Positions 1 to 8,382 of a DNA stretch of 64,000 nucleotides are shown piece by piece. The notes beneath the pieces were generated by a model that saw only the letters and a list, made by a program, of their open reading frames with translations, made no database searches and was not told the origin of the DNA. The position numbers and the translations under genes were made by a program. This DNA comes from Weissella hellenica (GTDB lineage: Bacteria > Bacillota > Bacilli > Lactobacillales > Lactobacillaceae): contig NZ_BJEG01000001.1 of assembly GCF_005405545.1 (NCBI RefSeq), positions 124,001 through 188,000 on the forward strand, given 5' to 3'. Positions within the stretch are counted from its first letter, which is position 1, and each line of letters begins with the position of its first letter.

Positions 1-142
1 AAACCACAACCAAATGATGGTTTTAGCGAATGGTGCTAATCCGTCAATTATTTTTAATATTATGAATGGTGAAGAAATCGGTACGTTATTTATTGCGGAA
101 AATAACAATGAGGAGTCGGATGATGACAGAATTATTAAATAA
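1..142 (+). CDS. proB: Glutamate 5-kinase, C-terminal end (partial)
   Basis: The reading frame starting at base 2 is open to a TAA at 140-142 and is cut by the window edge. Only about 46 residues are visible, so the call rests on position: the frame overlaps the start of proA, the usual proBA arrangement. The residues GANPSIIFNIMNGEEIGTLF resemble the C-terminal part of glutamate kinase, where the PUA-type domain begins. ProB phosphorylates glutamate in the first step of proline synthesis. The overlap with proA suggests translational coupling. The short tail suggests a form with little or no PUA domain, but this cannot be judged without the upstream sequence. Confidence 0.75.
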   Translation, partial: NHNQMMVLANGANPSIIFNIMNGEEIGTLFIAENNNEESDDDRIIK

Positions 143-1370
143 AATTGGTCAGCAGGCAAAAGCAGCATCTCAGGTGTTGGCACAATTGTCTACGACAACT
201 AAAAATCAAGTTTTACGTGCAATGGCCGATGCTTTACTAGACAAAACGCCAGAAATTTTGGCGGCTAATCAAGAAGATTTAGCTGATACGACAGGTTTGG
301 CAGATAAATTTATTGATCGACTAACGCTAACTGCAGATCGGCTTGCTGGTATTGCGGATGGTGTTAGAAAAGTGGCCGACCTACCAGAACCAATTGGCAA
401 TGTTGAACGTGGTTGGACAACGGAATCGGGATTACAAATTAGTCAGAAGCGCGTGTCCCTTGGTGTGGTGGGGATTATTTATGAAGCACGACCAAATGTG
501 ACTGTTGATTCAGCGGCGCTTTGCTTTAAGTCGGGTAATGCTGTTATTTTACGTGGTGGAAAAGAAGCGTTACAGACTAATATTAAAATGGCAGCGGTTT
601 TGCGTGACGTTTTGGCTGAATTTGATTTACCACAAGACGCAGTTCAGCTTATTACGGAAACCTCTCACGAACTAGCCCAACAATTTATGCGCTTGAATCA
701 GTATGTGGATGTCTTAATTCCACGTGGTTCATCACAACTAATTCAGACGGTTGTACAAAATGCAACGGTGCCAGTTATTGAAACCGGTGCTGGTAATTGT
801 CATATTTATGTTGATGAAACGGCTGATTTACAGATGGCCGAAGACATTATTGTTAATGCGAAAACACAACGTCCGTCTGTCTGCAATGCGACCGAAAAAT
901 TACTAGTTAATACAGCAATCGCACCTGATTTTTTGCCACGAATTGCGCGAGCTCTTGCTGATAAACATGTCGAAATTCGCGGTGATCAGCAAACTTGTCA
1001 AATCTTGGGTGACCAGGCAAAGCCAGCTCAGGAAGCAGATTGGGATACTGAATATAATGACTATATTATTGCGATTAAAGTGGTGAATACGTTAGAAGCA
1101 GCGATTGATCACATCAATCAACATAATACAAAACATTCTGAAGCAATCATCACGACTAATTATGAACATAGTCAACAATTTACCCAACAAATTGATGCAG
1201 CTTGTGTTTACGTTAATGCTTCGACACGCTTTACGGATGGTTTTGAATTTGGTTTCGGTGCTGAAATTGGTATTTCAACGCAAAAGCTACATGCTCGTGG
1301 ACCAATGGGATTAAAAGAACTTACAACAACGAAATATGTCATTTTAGGTCAGGGTCAAATTAGAGAATAA
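123..1370 (+). CDS. proA: Gamma-glutamyl phosphate reductase
   Basis: ProA reduces gamma-glutamyl phosphate to glutamate-5-semialdehyde with NADPH, the second step of proline synthesis in the cytosol. From the ATG at 123 the protein is 415 residues, the normal family length. An in-frame ATG at 120 is also possible, but AGGAG at 111-115 is better spaced for 123. The longer reading frame that begins upstream overlaps proB and is not supported. Family signatures include IIYEARPNVTVDSAALC, the catalytic cysteine in RPSVCNATEKLLV and the C-terminal FGFGAEIGISTQKLHARGP. It overlaps the proB stop by about 20 bases and is followed directly by a strong terminator, so it ends a proBA operon. Confidence 0.96.
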   Translation: MTELLNKIGQQAKAASQVLAQLSTTTKNQVLRAMADALLDKTPEILAANQEDLADTTGLADKFIDRLTLTADRLAGIADGVRKVADLPEPIGNVERGWTTESGLQISQKRVSLGVVGIIYEARPNVTVDSAALCFKSGNAVILRGGKEALQTNIKMAAVLRDVLAEFDLPQDAVQLITETSHELAQQFMRLNQYVDVLIPRGSSQLIQTVVQNATVPVIETGAGNCHIYVDETADLQMAEDIIVNAKTQRPSVCNATEKLLVNTAIAPDFLPRIARALADKHVEIRGDQQTCQILGDQAKPAQEADWDTEYNDYIIAIKVVNTLEAAIDHINQHNTKHSEAIITTNYEHSQQFTQQIDAACVYVNASTRFTDGFEFGFGAEIGISTQKLHARGPMGLKELTTTKYVILGQGQIRE

Positions 1371-1374
1371 AAAG

Positions 1375-1418
1375 AGCGGTCGGCTGCTAGATAATTCTAG
1401 TAGTCGACCGCTTTTTTA
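1375..1418 (+). terminator. Rho-independent terminator of proBA
   Basis: A hairpin of about 17 bp, with the 5' arm AGCGGTCGGCTGCTAGA and a closely matching 3' arm ending CGACCGCT, is followed by a run of T. It starts a few bases after the proA stop. Confidence 0.92.
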
Positions 1419-1705
1419 ATTTTCCTGATTATTATCAGGGGGACAGTTATATCATAATATAAATTATTGCTTTATGTGGCACGATCAAATCCTCTTACAA
1501 GGCTGCATTAATTTTAAAACGTTATTACTTTACAACAAAATATTATTGTTTTACAATAATTTGAGTTGAGGAATTAATGATAAGTTTGTTTGAAACAATA
1601 ACGAGATTGTCTATCCTCGGGTTCAAAACGTCTTATCATGTAAATTTGAAAAAACTTACGCAAAATTAAGTTAGTGACAGCAATTAATTAATAGGAGGAA
1701 ATTTT

Positions 1706-2509
1706 ATGCCAGAACAAGCGAATAACTCTCGTTTTGGAAAACTGAATACATTTGATCTAAAAGTAATTGGTATTATACTCATGGTAGTCGATCATTTTCA
1801 TGAAATGTTTGCATCTTTTGGTGCACCGGCGTGGATTGACTGGTTCGGGCGTCCTGTTGCAACTATTTTCTTTTTTGCTAGTGTTATCGGTTTTTCACAC
1901 ACACATAGTAAAAAAACATACATGTTGCGCCTCTACATCAGTATGGTGATCATGGCGCTGCTAATGAATGCGACACAAAGAATTATCGGATTTGATGAGG
2001 TGCAATTGATGAACAACATATTCCGTGACCTTTTTGTGGGAACGCTGTTTATGGCGTCTATTGATCAATTTGCAGCTATGAAAAATGGGCAAGCAGTAAA
2101 ACATGGTTCTCTTGGCGTTTTACTTTTCGCTACGCCATTCATTTTTACGCTCATCATGATTCCGCTTTTATCTATCGATGTAACCGGATTTACTAATCAA
2201 ATGATAGTATTAATCGCTAGTGCATTTAGTCCAGCTATCTTATTGGCAGAAAATGGGCTGATGATTTTGTTGATTCCTGTCATGTATATTTTCCGAAATG
2301 TTCGTTGGGCACAAATGTTAAGTATTGTCGGGGTTGCTTTACTGTACGGTTTGAGTGGTAGTACACAATAGATAATGATTTTTGCGATTATTCCGCTGTT
2401 ATTATATAACGGGGAAAAAGGTCGTGGCATGAAGTACTTCTTTTACATCTTTTATCCAGCCCACATTATTATTTTGTATCTGATTGCTGCAGGAATACGT
2501 TTTCTATAA
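1706..2509 (+). pseudogene. TraX family membrane protein, interrupted by an in-frame TAG
   Basis: The frame starts at ATG 1706 behind an excellent AGGAGG and encodes a multi-pass membrane protein of the TraX family (FDLKVIGIILMVVDHFHEMF near the N-terminus, then GRPVATIFFF). TraX was named for F-pilin acetylation, but chromosomal Firmicutes members are of unknown function. A TAG at 2369-2371 ends the open frame after 221 residues. The same frame then continues without another stop to TAA 2507-2509 and encodes the family's typical tail, [20 protein letters not shown] followed by AHIIILYLI. Read through, it would be about 267 residues. A nonsense mutation in an otherwise intact gene is therefore the simplest reading. 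A truncated 221-residue protein might still be made. A terminator-like hairpin follows at 2561-2597. Confidence 0.8.
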
Positions 2510-2560
2510 AATGGATATTTATTTGTCCCATGGTATTGATAACAGAATAGTTTTAACATT

Positions 2561-2597
2561 AAGCAACTAAGTTCTTCATGAATTTGGTTGCTTTTTT
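2561..2597 (+). terminator. Terminator after the traX-like gene
   Basis: Arms AAGCAACTAA and TTGGTTGCTT (one G-T pair) enclose a 13-base loop and are followed by six T. Confidence 0.75.
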
Positions 2598-2619
2598 GTA
2601 TAGCATTATCAAATAAAAA

Positions 2620-2658
2620 AGTACCGATAACTAACCTGTAAGATTAGCTGTCGGTACT
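2620..2658 (-). terminator. Terminator of guaA
   Basis: The stem AGTACCGA...TCGGTACT extends inward with wobble pairs. Read on the minus strand it is followed by a T run (plus-strand A run at 2615-2620), just past the guaA stop. Confidence 0.88.
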
Positions 2659-2681
2659 AAATATTTTAGAAGTTATTTGTT

Positions 2682-4235
2682 TTATTCCCACTCAACAGTT
2701 GCAGGTGGCTTAGCTGTAATATCGTAGACTACGCGGTTAACGTGGGCAGTCTCATTTACAATACGACGAGAAATTTCTTCTAGGACATCCCATGTTAGCT
2801 TAGCAAAGTCAGCTGTCATACCATCAACAGATGTAATGGCACGAATGGCGATGGTGTGATCGTAAGTACGTTCATCTCCCATAACACCAACTGAACGAAC
2901 GCCTGGCAAAACCGTGAAGTATTGCCATACTTCACCATCTAATCCTTGCTTGGCAATTTCATCACGCAAGATAGCGTCAGATTCGCGAACGATTTCTAAC
3001 TTATCAGCAGTGATATCACCAATGATACGGATACCAAGACCAGGACCTGGGAATGGTTGGCGCCAAACAAGATTGTGTGGCATACCAAGCTTCTCACCAA
3101 GTGAACGAACTTCATCTTTAAACAATTTGTTCAAAGGCTCGATTAATTGGAATTGAATGTCATCAGGCAATCCACCAACGTTGTGATGTGACTTGATGGT
3201 TTGTGCTGTGTCAGTCCCTGATTCGATAACGTCAGTATATAACGTTCCTTGCGCAAGGAAGTCGATTCCATCAAGCTTTGCAGCTTCTTCATCAAAGACA
3301 CGAATAAATTCATTACCAATGATTTTACGCTTCTTTTCAGGTTCAGTAACCCCAGCAAGCTTGCCTAAGAAACGTTCTTGAGCATCTACTTTAATAATAT
3401 TTAGGCCAAACTTGTCACCAAGATCCCGCATCACTTCATCAGCTTCGTTTTTACGAAGTAGACCGTGATCTACGAAAATTGATGTTAATTGGTCACCAAT
3501 AGCTTTGTGCAATAGAACACCAACAACTGATGAATCAACACCACCAGAAAGTCCAAGCAAAACACGCTTGTCGCCAACTGTTTCACGAATCTTTGCGATT
3601 TGTTCATCAATGAAATCATCCATTGACCAGTCACGGTTAGCGTGAACAGCATTTTCGATGAAGTTTTCTAAAATCTTCATACCATGAACGGTATGACGGA
3701 CTTCAGTGTGGAATTGAACACCATATAATTGACGTTCTTTATTTTCCATCGCAGCAATAGGGGTGCTATCAGATGTAGCAACCGCAGTAAAGCCTTCAGG
3801 AACAGCACCGACATAATCACCGTGTGACATCAAAACAGTTTGTGTCTCAGGCGTGTCAGCGAATAAGGTGCTGTTTGCATCCAAAACGTTAATCTCAGTT
3901 TCACCATATTCAGATGTGTTGTTAGCAGGCAGTACTTTACCACCAGGTAACATGTGTGCCATAAGTTGCATACCATAGCAAACACCTAAAATAGGAATGT
4001 TTAGATTAAAAATTTCTGGATCAACAGAAAAGGCACCATCAGCGTAAACTGAATTAGGACCACCTGAAAAGACTAGGCCTTTAGGTTGAAGTTCTTTAAT
4101 TTCAGCTGCGGTGATAGTGTGTGGCTTTAGTTCAGAATAAACACCTAATTCACGAATGCGTCGTGAGATTAGTTGGTTATATTGAGAACCAAAGTCCAAT
4201 ACAAGAATACTATCGTGTGTATCTGTGTTGGCCAT
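2682..4235 (-). CDS. guaA: GMP synthase (glutamine-hydrolysing)
   Basis: GuaA aminates XMP to GMP using glutamine and ATP. The start is placed at 4235 (MANTDTHDS, 517 residues) because the ATG 12 bases upstream lies inside the Shine-Dalgarno sequence ATGGAGG. The N-terminal class I glutamine amidotransferase domain shows SGGPNSVY, the nucleophile in [11 protein letters not shown] and the His/Glu pair in FHTEVRH, where a Thr replaces the usual Pro. The ATP-pyrophosphatase domain has the P-loop [11 protein letters not shown], and the C-terminal dimerisation part ends [11 protein letters not shown]. It is transcribed alone. No purine-riboswitch core could be recognised in the upstream 290 bases. 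Confidence 0.97.
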   Translation of the reverse strand: MANTDTHDSILVLDFGSQYNQLISRRIRELGVYSELKPHTITAAEIKELQPKGLVFSGGPNSVYADGAFSVDPEIFNLNIPILGVCYGMQLMAHMLPGGKVLPANNTSEYGETEINVLDANSTLFADTPETQTVLMSHGDYVGAVPEGFTAVATSDSTPIAAMENKERQLYGVQFHTEVRHTVHGMKILENFIENAVHANRDWSMDDFIDEQIAKIRETVGDKRVLLGLSGGVDSSVVGVLLHKAIGDQLTSIFVDHGLLRKNEADEVMRDLGDKFGLNIIKVDAQERFLGKLAGVTEPEKKRKIIGNEFIRVFDEEAAKLDGIDFLAQGTLYTDVIESGTDTAQTIKSHHNVGGLPDDIQFQLIEPLNKLFKDEVRSLGEKLGMPHNLVWRQPFPGPGLGIRIIGDITADKLEIVRESDAILRDEIAKQGLDGEVWQYFTVLPGVRSVGVMGDERTYDHTIAIRAITSVDGMTADFAKLTWDVLEEISRRIVNETAHVNRVVYDITAKPPATVEWE

Positions 4236-4534
4236 GATATCCTCCATTTAATTTATAATTCTATTATACGTAGTTTATGATAATTTTCAATGCATGTTTA
4301 TGATAATGTTCGTAGTTGTCGCAAATAAAATGACGCTTGATAAACTGCGAATTTCACATATTAAACTAATTTTTATTAATGGTTTTATCATTCAATAAAA
4401 TATGGCGAAATATGCTAAAAAAGAGTCTTGCATTCTATGTTTGAGACCGCTATAGTAATTTACATTATTATATTTTTTAAGAACTCTTAAGTGAGTGGTT
4501 GGGTCGAGGGATTAATACTTGGAGGTATTCAAAG

Positions 4535-5614
4535 ATGGTTTCACGTCGGATGATGATTATTGGTGGTGTAATAGTAGTTGCGATTGCAGGGATTGGTGTT
4601 GCATTAATGAACGGTGAAAAAGCAACTAATAACGATAAATTTACAGCAGCCATGGTATCAGATACGAATGGTGTTAATGATAAAGGGTTTAACCAAAGTG
4701 CATGGAATGGTTTACAAAAATGGGGTAAAGCTAATCATTTAACTAAGGGTAAAGATGGTTATAATTATTTTCAACCCAAAACAGTTGCTGATTATGATAC
4801 ACAATTAACGCAAGCAGCGACAGCTAATTATGACTTGGTTGCAGCTATTGGAAATACTTTTAAAGATTCCGTTGAAACTGTTGCTCAAAAACAACCCAAA
4901 ACAAAATTTGTTTTGGTTGATGAGCAAGCCAATAAGAAATATAAAAATGTTGCTTCAGTCAAGTTTCATTCTGAACAATCTTCATATTTAGTCGGTGTTG
5001 CTGCAGCTAAAAAAGCACAAGAAGTTGGCGATAAAACGGTTGGCTTTATTGGTGGTATGCGTAATTCAGTTATTGAATCATTTTTAGCTGGTTACCAGGC
5101 CGGTGTGAAATCAGTTGATCCAAGTATTAAAGTAGATGCGACTTTTGCGGGAACCTTTTCAGATCCTGCTAAAGGACAAACGATTACAAAAGCTAAAATT
5201 GCAGAAGGTGAACATATTATTTTCCAAGCTGCTGGTGGTGTCGGTAATGGTGTTTTCCAAGCAGCTAAGGACCAAAGTGCTACGTTATCAGCAGGCTCAA
5301 AGGATAAAGTTTGGGTAATTGGTGTTGATCTTGATCAAACAAATATGGGTGATTACAAGACCAAAGATGGCAAACAAGATAACTTGACGCTAACATCATC
5401 ATTAACGGGTATTGGTCGTGGTTTGCAATTAATTACCAAGCAAGCGCAAAATGATAAATTTCCTGGTGGTAAGACTGTTTATTATGGCCTAAAAGAAGGC
5501 GGCGTTGGTGTTGTGACAAAGAATTTGAACAGCGATGAAAAGAAAGCTGTTAACAATGCTAAACAACAAATCATTGATGGTGATATCAAGGTTTCAGCAG
5601 TGCCAAGCAAGTAA
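4535..5614 (+). CDS. BMP-family nucleoside-binding protein, membrane-anchored
   Basis: This is a substrate-binding protein of the BmpA/Med family, which usually feeds a nucleoside ABC transporter. The start is ATG 4535 behind GGAGG (4521-4525); the longer frame reading MGRGIN upstream lacks a Shine-Dalgarno sequence. Mature-domain signatures are AAMVSDTNGVNDKGFNQSAW near residue 35, then KTVGFIGGMRNSVIESFLAG and IIFQAAGGVGNGVFQAAK. The N-terminus has one hydrophobic segment (MIIGGVIVVAIAGIGVALM) but no lipobox cysteine, so it would be anchored by an uncleaved helix or secreted rather than lipidated, which is unusual for the family. No permease or ATPase gene is adjacent, so the transporter partner must lie elsewhere. 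Confidence 0.9.
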   Translation: MVSRRMMIIGGVIVVAIAGIGVALMNGEKATNNDKFTAAMVSDTNGVNDKGFNQSAWNGLQKWGKANHLTKGKDGYNYFQPKTVADYDTQLTQAATANYDLVAAIGNTFKDSVETVAQKQPKTKFVLVDEQANKKYKNVASVKFHSEQSSYLVGVAAAKKAQEVGDKTVGFIGGMRNSVIESFLAGYQAGVKSVDPSIKVDATFAGTFSDPAKGQTITKAKIAEGEHIIFQAAGGVGNGVFQAAKDQSATLSAGSKDKVWVIGVDLDQTNMGDYKTKDGKQDNLTLTSSLTGIGRGLQLITKQAQNDKFPGGKTVYYGLKEGGVGVVTKNLNSDEKKAVNNAKQQIIDGDIKVSAVPSK

Positions 5615-5625
5615 AAAGCAATTTG

Positions 5626-5668
5626 AGTCGAATTCGTACGAGCACTTTTCGTGGGATTTCGGCTTTTT
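5626..5668 (+). terminator. Terminator after the BMP-family gene
   Basis: Imperfect arms AGTCGAATTCGTACGA and TCGTGGGATTTCGGCT surround a short loop, followed by TTTTT. Confidence 0.8.
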
Positions 5669-5716
5669 AATATGAAAGAAAGTTCGTTTTTGTTGGCTAT
5701 TATCGAGTAAAAAAAT

Positions 5717-5745
5717 TTCGAAAAAGGTTTATAGTTCAGTATAAT
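5717..5745 (+). promoter_or_regulatory. Probable promoter of relQ-rlmCD
   Basis: A perfect -10 TATAAT lies at 5740-5745. The -35 at 5717-5722 (TTCGAA) is poor, with a 17-base spacer. It sits between the preceding terminator and relQ. Confidence 0.5.
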
Positions 5746-5796
5746 GACTTATAAGGCAACAACATTGCGCGATATAGCACATAAGGAATATTAAAA

Positions 5797-6471
5797 ATGA
5801 ATTCAAAAAGAAATACAATGAGTGTTAGAAAAATCCGGCAATTGCTTGGGGATGACAGCGAATATGATTGGATCGCTAATCAATTAACGCAAATTGCACA
5901 AATGTATCAAGTGTATGAATCAGCCCAGCGTGAAATTTCAACTAAGTTAGAAAATTTAGATGCTGAATTTGAAGTTAACTATAATCACAATCCAATTCAC
6001 CATATTGATGGTCGTATGAAAGATCCACAAAGCTTGGTGGGGAAAATTAAAAAGAAAAATTTGGCACCAAACGTGGCGGCTGTTAAAAATAATATTTTTG
6101 ACATTGCTGGTTTGCGGGTTATTACAAATTATATTGATGATATTTGCACAGTTGAAAAATTATTATCTCAGCAAGATGATGTAGAAGTTATTAAACGTAA
6201 GGATTATATTAAAAATCCTAAAGCTAGTGGGTATCGTAGTCTACATTTAGTAGTTAAAGTACCAGTGTTTAAGGCCCTTGAAGTTGAATCAATTCCAGTA
6301 GAAATTCAAATTAGAACGATTGGTATGGATATGTGGGCAAGTTTGGAACATGAACTGCGATACAAAACAGATGTTGACCGGGCGGAAGAATTTGCGGATA
6401 ATTTAGTACATAATGCTAATGCATTATTTGATATTGAACAAAACTTCCAAGATATTCATCATGAATTATAA
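5797..6471 (+). CDS. relQ: Small alarmone synthetase, RelQ type
   Basis: A single-domain RelA/SpoT-like (p)ppGpp synthetase of 224 residues, the length of the RelQ/SAS1 class. It transfers pyrophosphate from ATP to GDP or GTP. There is no hydrolase, TGS or ACT domain. Visible motifs are DIAGLRVITNYIDDI, the substrate loop RKDYIKNPKASGYRSLHLVV, the metal and catalytic stretch VPVEIQIRT (as IPVEIQIRT) and MDMWASLEHELRYK. Start 5797 follows AAGGA; MSVRKIRQ seven codons later is an alternative. Thirty bases separate it from the methyltransferase gene, with no terminator between, so the two are probably co-transcribed. In Bacillus and enterococci RelQ is often next to nadK and an RluA-type pseudouridine synthase; here it is instead paired with an m5U methyltransferase. 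Confidence 0.93.
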   Translation: MNSKRNTMSVRKIRQLLGDDSEYDWIANQLTQIAQMYQVYESAQREISTKLENLDAEFEVNYNHNPIHHIDGRMKDPQSLVGKIKKKNLAPNVAAVKNNIFDIAGLRVITNYIDDICTVEKLLSQQDDVEVIKRKDYIKNPKASGYRSLHLVVKVPVFKALEVESIPVEIQIRTIGMDMWASLEHELRYKTDVDRAEEFADNLVHNANALFDIEQNFQDIHHEL

Positions 6472-6501
6472 TCAAAAGAAAGAGCTATTGTAGAACGAAA
6501 T

Positions 6502-7941
6502 ATGGAAAATAAACAAAAAAACCAATCACGTGATCGTAAAAATAATCATGTTTCACGTGGAACAAATAAACAAAACAGTGCACCAGTAAAAGTTGAAATT
6601 GGTGATCAACTATTAATCACAATTAAGCGCTTGGGTATTAATGGTGAGGGAATTGGATACTATAAACGTAAGATAACGTTTATCCCAGGGGCGTTACCAG
6701 GAGAAGTTGTAGAAGTTGAAGTTACTAACTTTACGAATAAATTTATTGAAGCAAAAGTACTTAAATTCAAGCAACAGTCTAAGCAACGTGTAACACCGGT
6801 TGATAATCAAGAAGTCGGTGGGGTTGAGTTAGCACACCTATCGTATGAAGGCCAATTAAAGTTTAAGCAAGACGTCATTCGTCAAGCTTTGGAAAAATAT
6901 CGGCCTGCTGGTTATGCACATTATAAATTACTACCAACAATTGGTATGGATGATCCAACTGGTTATCGTAACAAAGCGCAGTTCCCTGTACGTGAGGTGA
7001 ATGGTAAATTAGCGGTGGGTATGTACAAGCGTCAGTCTCACAAATTGATTGATTTACCAGTTATGACCACCCAACATCCAGCTACGTTAAAAGTTGTACG
7101 TACAGTTCGTGATATTTTGGCTGATATGCAATTATCGATTTATGATGAACGTCGTAACCGTGGTTCAATTAAAACATTAATCGCACGTGTTTCAGAATCA
7201 ACAGGGGATGTGCAATTAACAATTGTGACGAATGGTCGTTCATTACCTGATTCGGACGAATTAATTACACGAATTCATGATGAACTGCCAGAAGTTGTTT
7301 CAATTCATCAAAATATTAATCGTGGCGATTCTTCATTAATATGGGGTGATGATACACGCCAAATTTGGGGTGAAGATTATATTACAGAAGACATAAATGG
7401 CAAAACATTTAAATTATCACCTCGTGCTTTCCTTCAACTAAATCCACGCCAAACACAACGCTTGTATCAGGAAACAATTAAGGCTTTGGATCTAACAAAA
7501 GCGGATAAGTTAATTGATGCCTATTCAGGTGTGGGTACCATCGGTATTTCATTAGCCGATCATGCCGGTGAAGTGCGCGGCATGGATACGATACCTGAAT
7601 CAATTGATGATGCAACTGAAAATGTTATTGATAATGCAGTCGATAATGCAACTTACTATGTTGGTGCTGCTGAAGAATTAATTCCACAGTGGGCTAGCGA
7701 AGGTTGGATTGCGGATGCGTTGGTTGTTGATCCACCACGTACAGGGTTGGATGGTGCATTACGTCAAACAATTTTGGCCACGAAGCCGGATAAGTTTGTC
7801 TATGTTTCATGTAATGCTTCAACGCTAGCACGTGATTTGGTTGATTTGGCAAAGGTTTATCGTGTCGATTATATTCAATCAATTGATATGTTCCCACAAA
7901 CAGCTCGTTGGGAAGGTATTGTTAAATTTACTAAGAAATAA
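6502..7941 (+). CDS. rlmD: 23S rRNA (uracil-C5)-methyltransferase, RumA/RlmCD family
   Basis: SAM-dependent TrmA/RumA-family enzyme of 479 residues that methylates C5 of uridine in 23S rRNA (Gram-positive RlmCD modifies two sites). A basic N-terminal tail is followed by a TRAM RNA-binding domain (FIPGALPGEVVEVEV, about residues 55-70). The C-terminal Rossmann domain has DAYSGVGTIGISLADHAG, VVDPPRTGLDG and the nucleophile loop VYVSCNASTLARDL. An iron-sulfur cysteine cluster between the TRAM and catalytic domains is not evident. The start at 6502 has a weak Shine-Dalgarno sequence. The N-terminal codons contain a parS-like sequence at 6549-6564. A terminator follows. Confidence 0.93.
   Translation: MENKQKNQSRDRKNNHVSRGTNKQNSAPVKVEIGDQLLITIKRLGINGEGIGYYKRKITFIPGALPGEVVEVEVTNFTNKFIEAKVLKFKQQSKQRVTPVDNQEVGGVELAHLSYEGQLKFKQDVIRQALEKYRPAGYAHYKLLPTIGMDDPTGYRNKAQFPVREVNGKLAVGMYKRQSHKLIDLPVMTTQHPATLKVVRTVRDILADMQLSIYDERRNRGSIKTLIARVSESTGDVQLTIVTNGRSLPDSDELITRIHDELPEVVSIHQNINRGDSSLIWGDDTRQIWGEDYITEDINGKTFKLSPRAFLQLNPRQTQRLYQETIKALDLTKADKLIDAYSGVGTIGISLADHAGEVRGMDTIPESIDDATENVIDNAVDNATYYVGAAEELIPQWASEGWIADALVVDPPRTGLDGALRQTILATKPDKFVYVSCNASTLARDLVDLAKVYRVDYIQSIDMFPQTARWEGIVKFTKK
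6549..6564. promoter_or_regulatory. parS-like ParB-binding site inside rlmD
   Basis: TGTTTCACGTGGAACA differs from the classical parS palindrome TGTTTCACGTGAAACA at one base. Intragenic parS sites are common in Firmicutes. A perfect copy lies 19 kb away at 25537. Confidence 0.65.
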
Positions 7942-7953
7942 AATTAATTTTAG

Positions 7954-7998
7954 AGATGTTAGTTTGCCATTTAAAGTGGCTAGACTGACATCTTTTTT
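7954..7998 (+). terminator. Terminator of relQ-rlmCD
   Basis: The stem AGATGTTAGTTTGCCA pairs with TGGCTAGACTGACATCT across a 7-base loop, followed by T6. Confidence 0.9.
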
Positions 7999-8098
7999 GC
8001 GTATTTAAAGTAACATAAAGTCAAAATGTGAAACAAATGAGATTATTTTAATTTAATGATTGACTTTTCATAATACGCGTTTTACCATAATATGAGTA

Positions 8099-8367
8099 AA
8101 CACGATGAATGGGTAAGTAGTTTGTAATGGATACGCAAAGCGAGTTGCAGATAGTGTAAGGCAATCGATTCAGCAAATGAATTTTGGCCCGGGAGTGATT
8201 GGAATTATGAGTAGTTAATATAAGTGATTTCCGGTGTGCGCGATATAGCATGTAAGTAATTCATGACTTAGTGAGCAATTTACAGTGATGTAAATTGAAA
8301 CACGGGTGGTAACGCGATTTCAGTCGTCCCGTCGTTCCATATTTTTATGGTGCGACGGGATTTTTTT
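8099..8367 (+). promoter_or_regulatory. T-box leader, specifier probably UUU (Phe)
   Basis: The T-box core CGGGTGGTAACGCG (8303-8316) precedes the terminator CCCGTCG...CGACGGG with T7 (8328-8367). The core's ACGGG can pair with CCCGT to make the antiterminator. Stem I can be drawn: GGGT (8111-8114) pairs with GCCC (8187-8190) and TTTG (8121-8124) with CAAA (8174-8177). These leave an internal loop with AAGTAG on one side and TGAATTTTG on the other. By analogy with the glyQS layout (GAA, one base, codon, purine, helix), the specifier is UUU at 8183-8185. A one-base shift would give UUG (Leu). The tRNA-end-binding UGGU expects discriminator base A, which suits Phe or Leu tRNA and argues against Trp. 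It controls the three-gene operon downstream: uncharged tRNA should switch it on. Confidence 0.88.
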
Positions 8368-8382
8368 ATTTAGAGGAGCAAT

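Noticed and set aside
4248-4534. Possible purine riboswitch upstream of guaA
   Set aside because: On the minus strand no purine-riboswitch core or convincing terminator/antiterminator pair could be drawn.
8179-8190. Trp specifier (UGG) in the T-box
   Set aside because: UGG would overlap the closing helix, and the UGGU bulge does not match the G discriminator base of tRNA-Trp.
5766-8250. A 14-base repeat TGCGCGATATAGCA shared by the relQ upstream region and the T-box leader
   Set aside because: A few identical 14-mers are expected by chance in 64 kb, and the surrounding sequences do not match.
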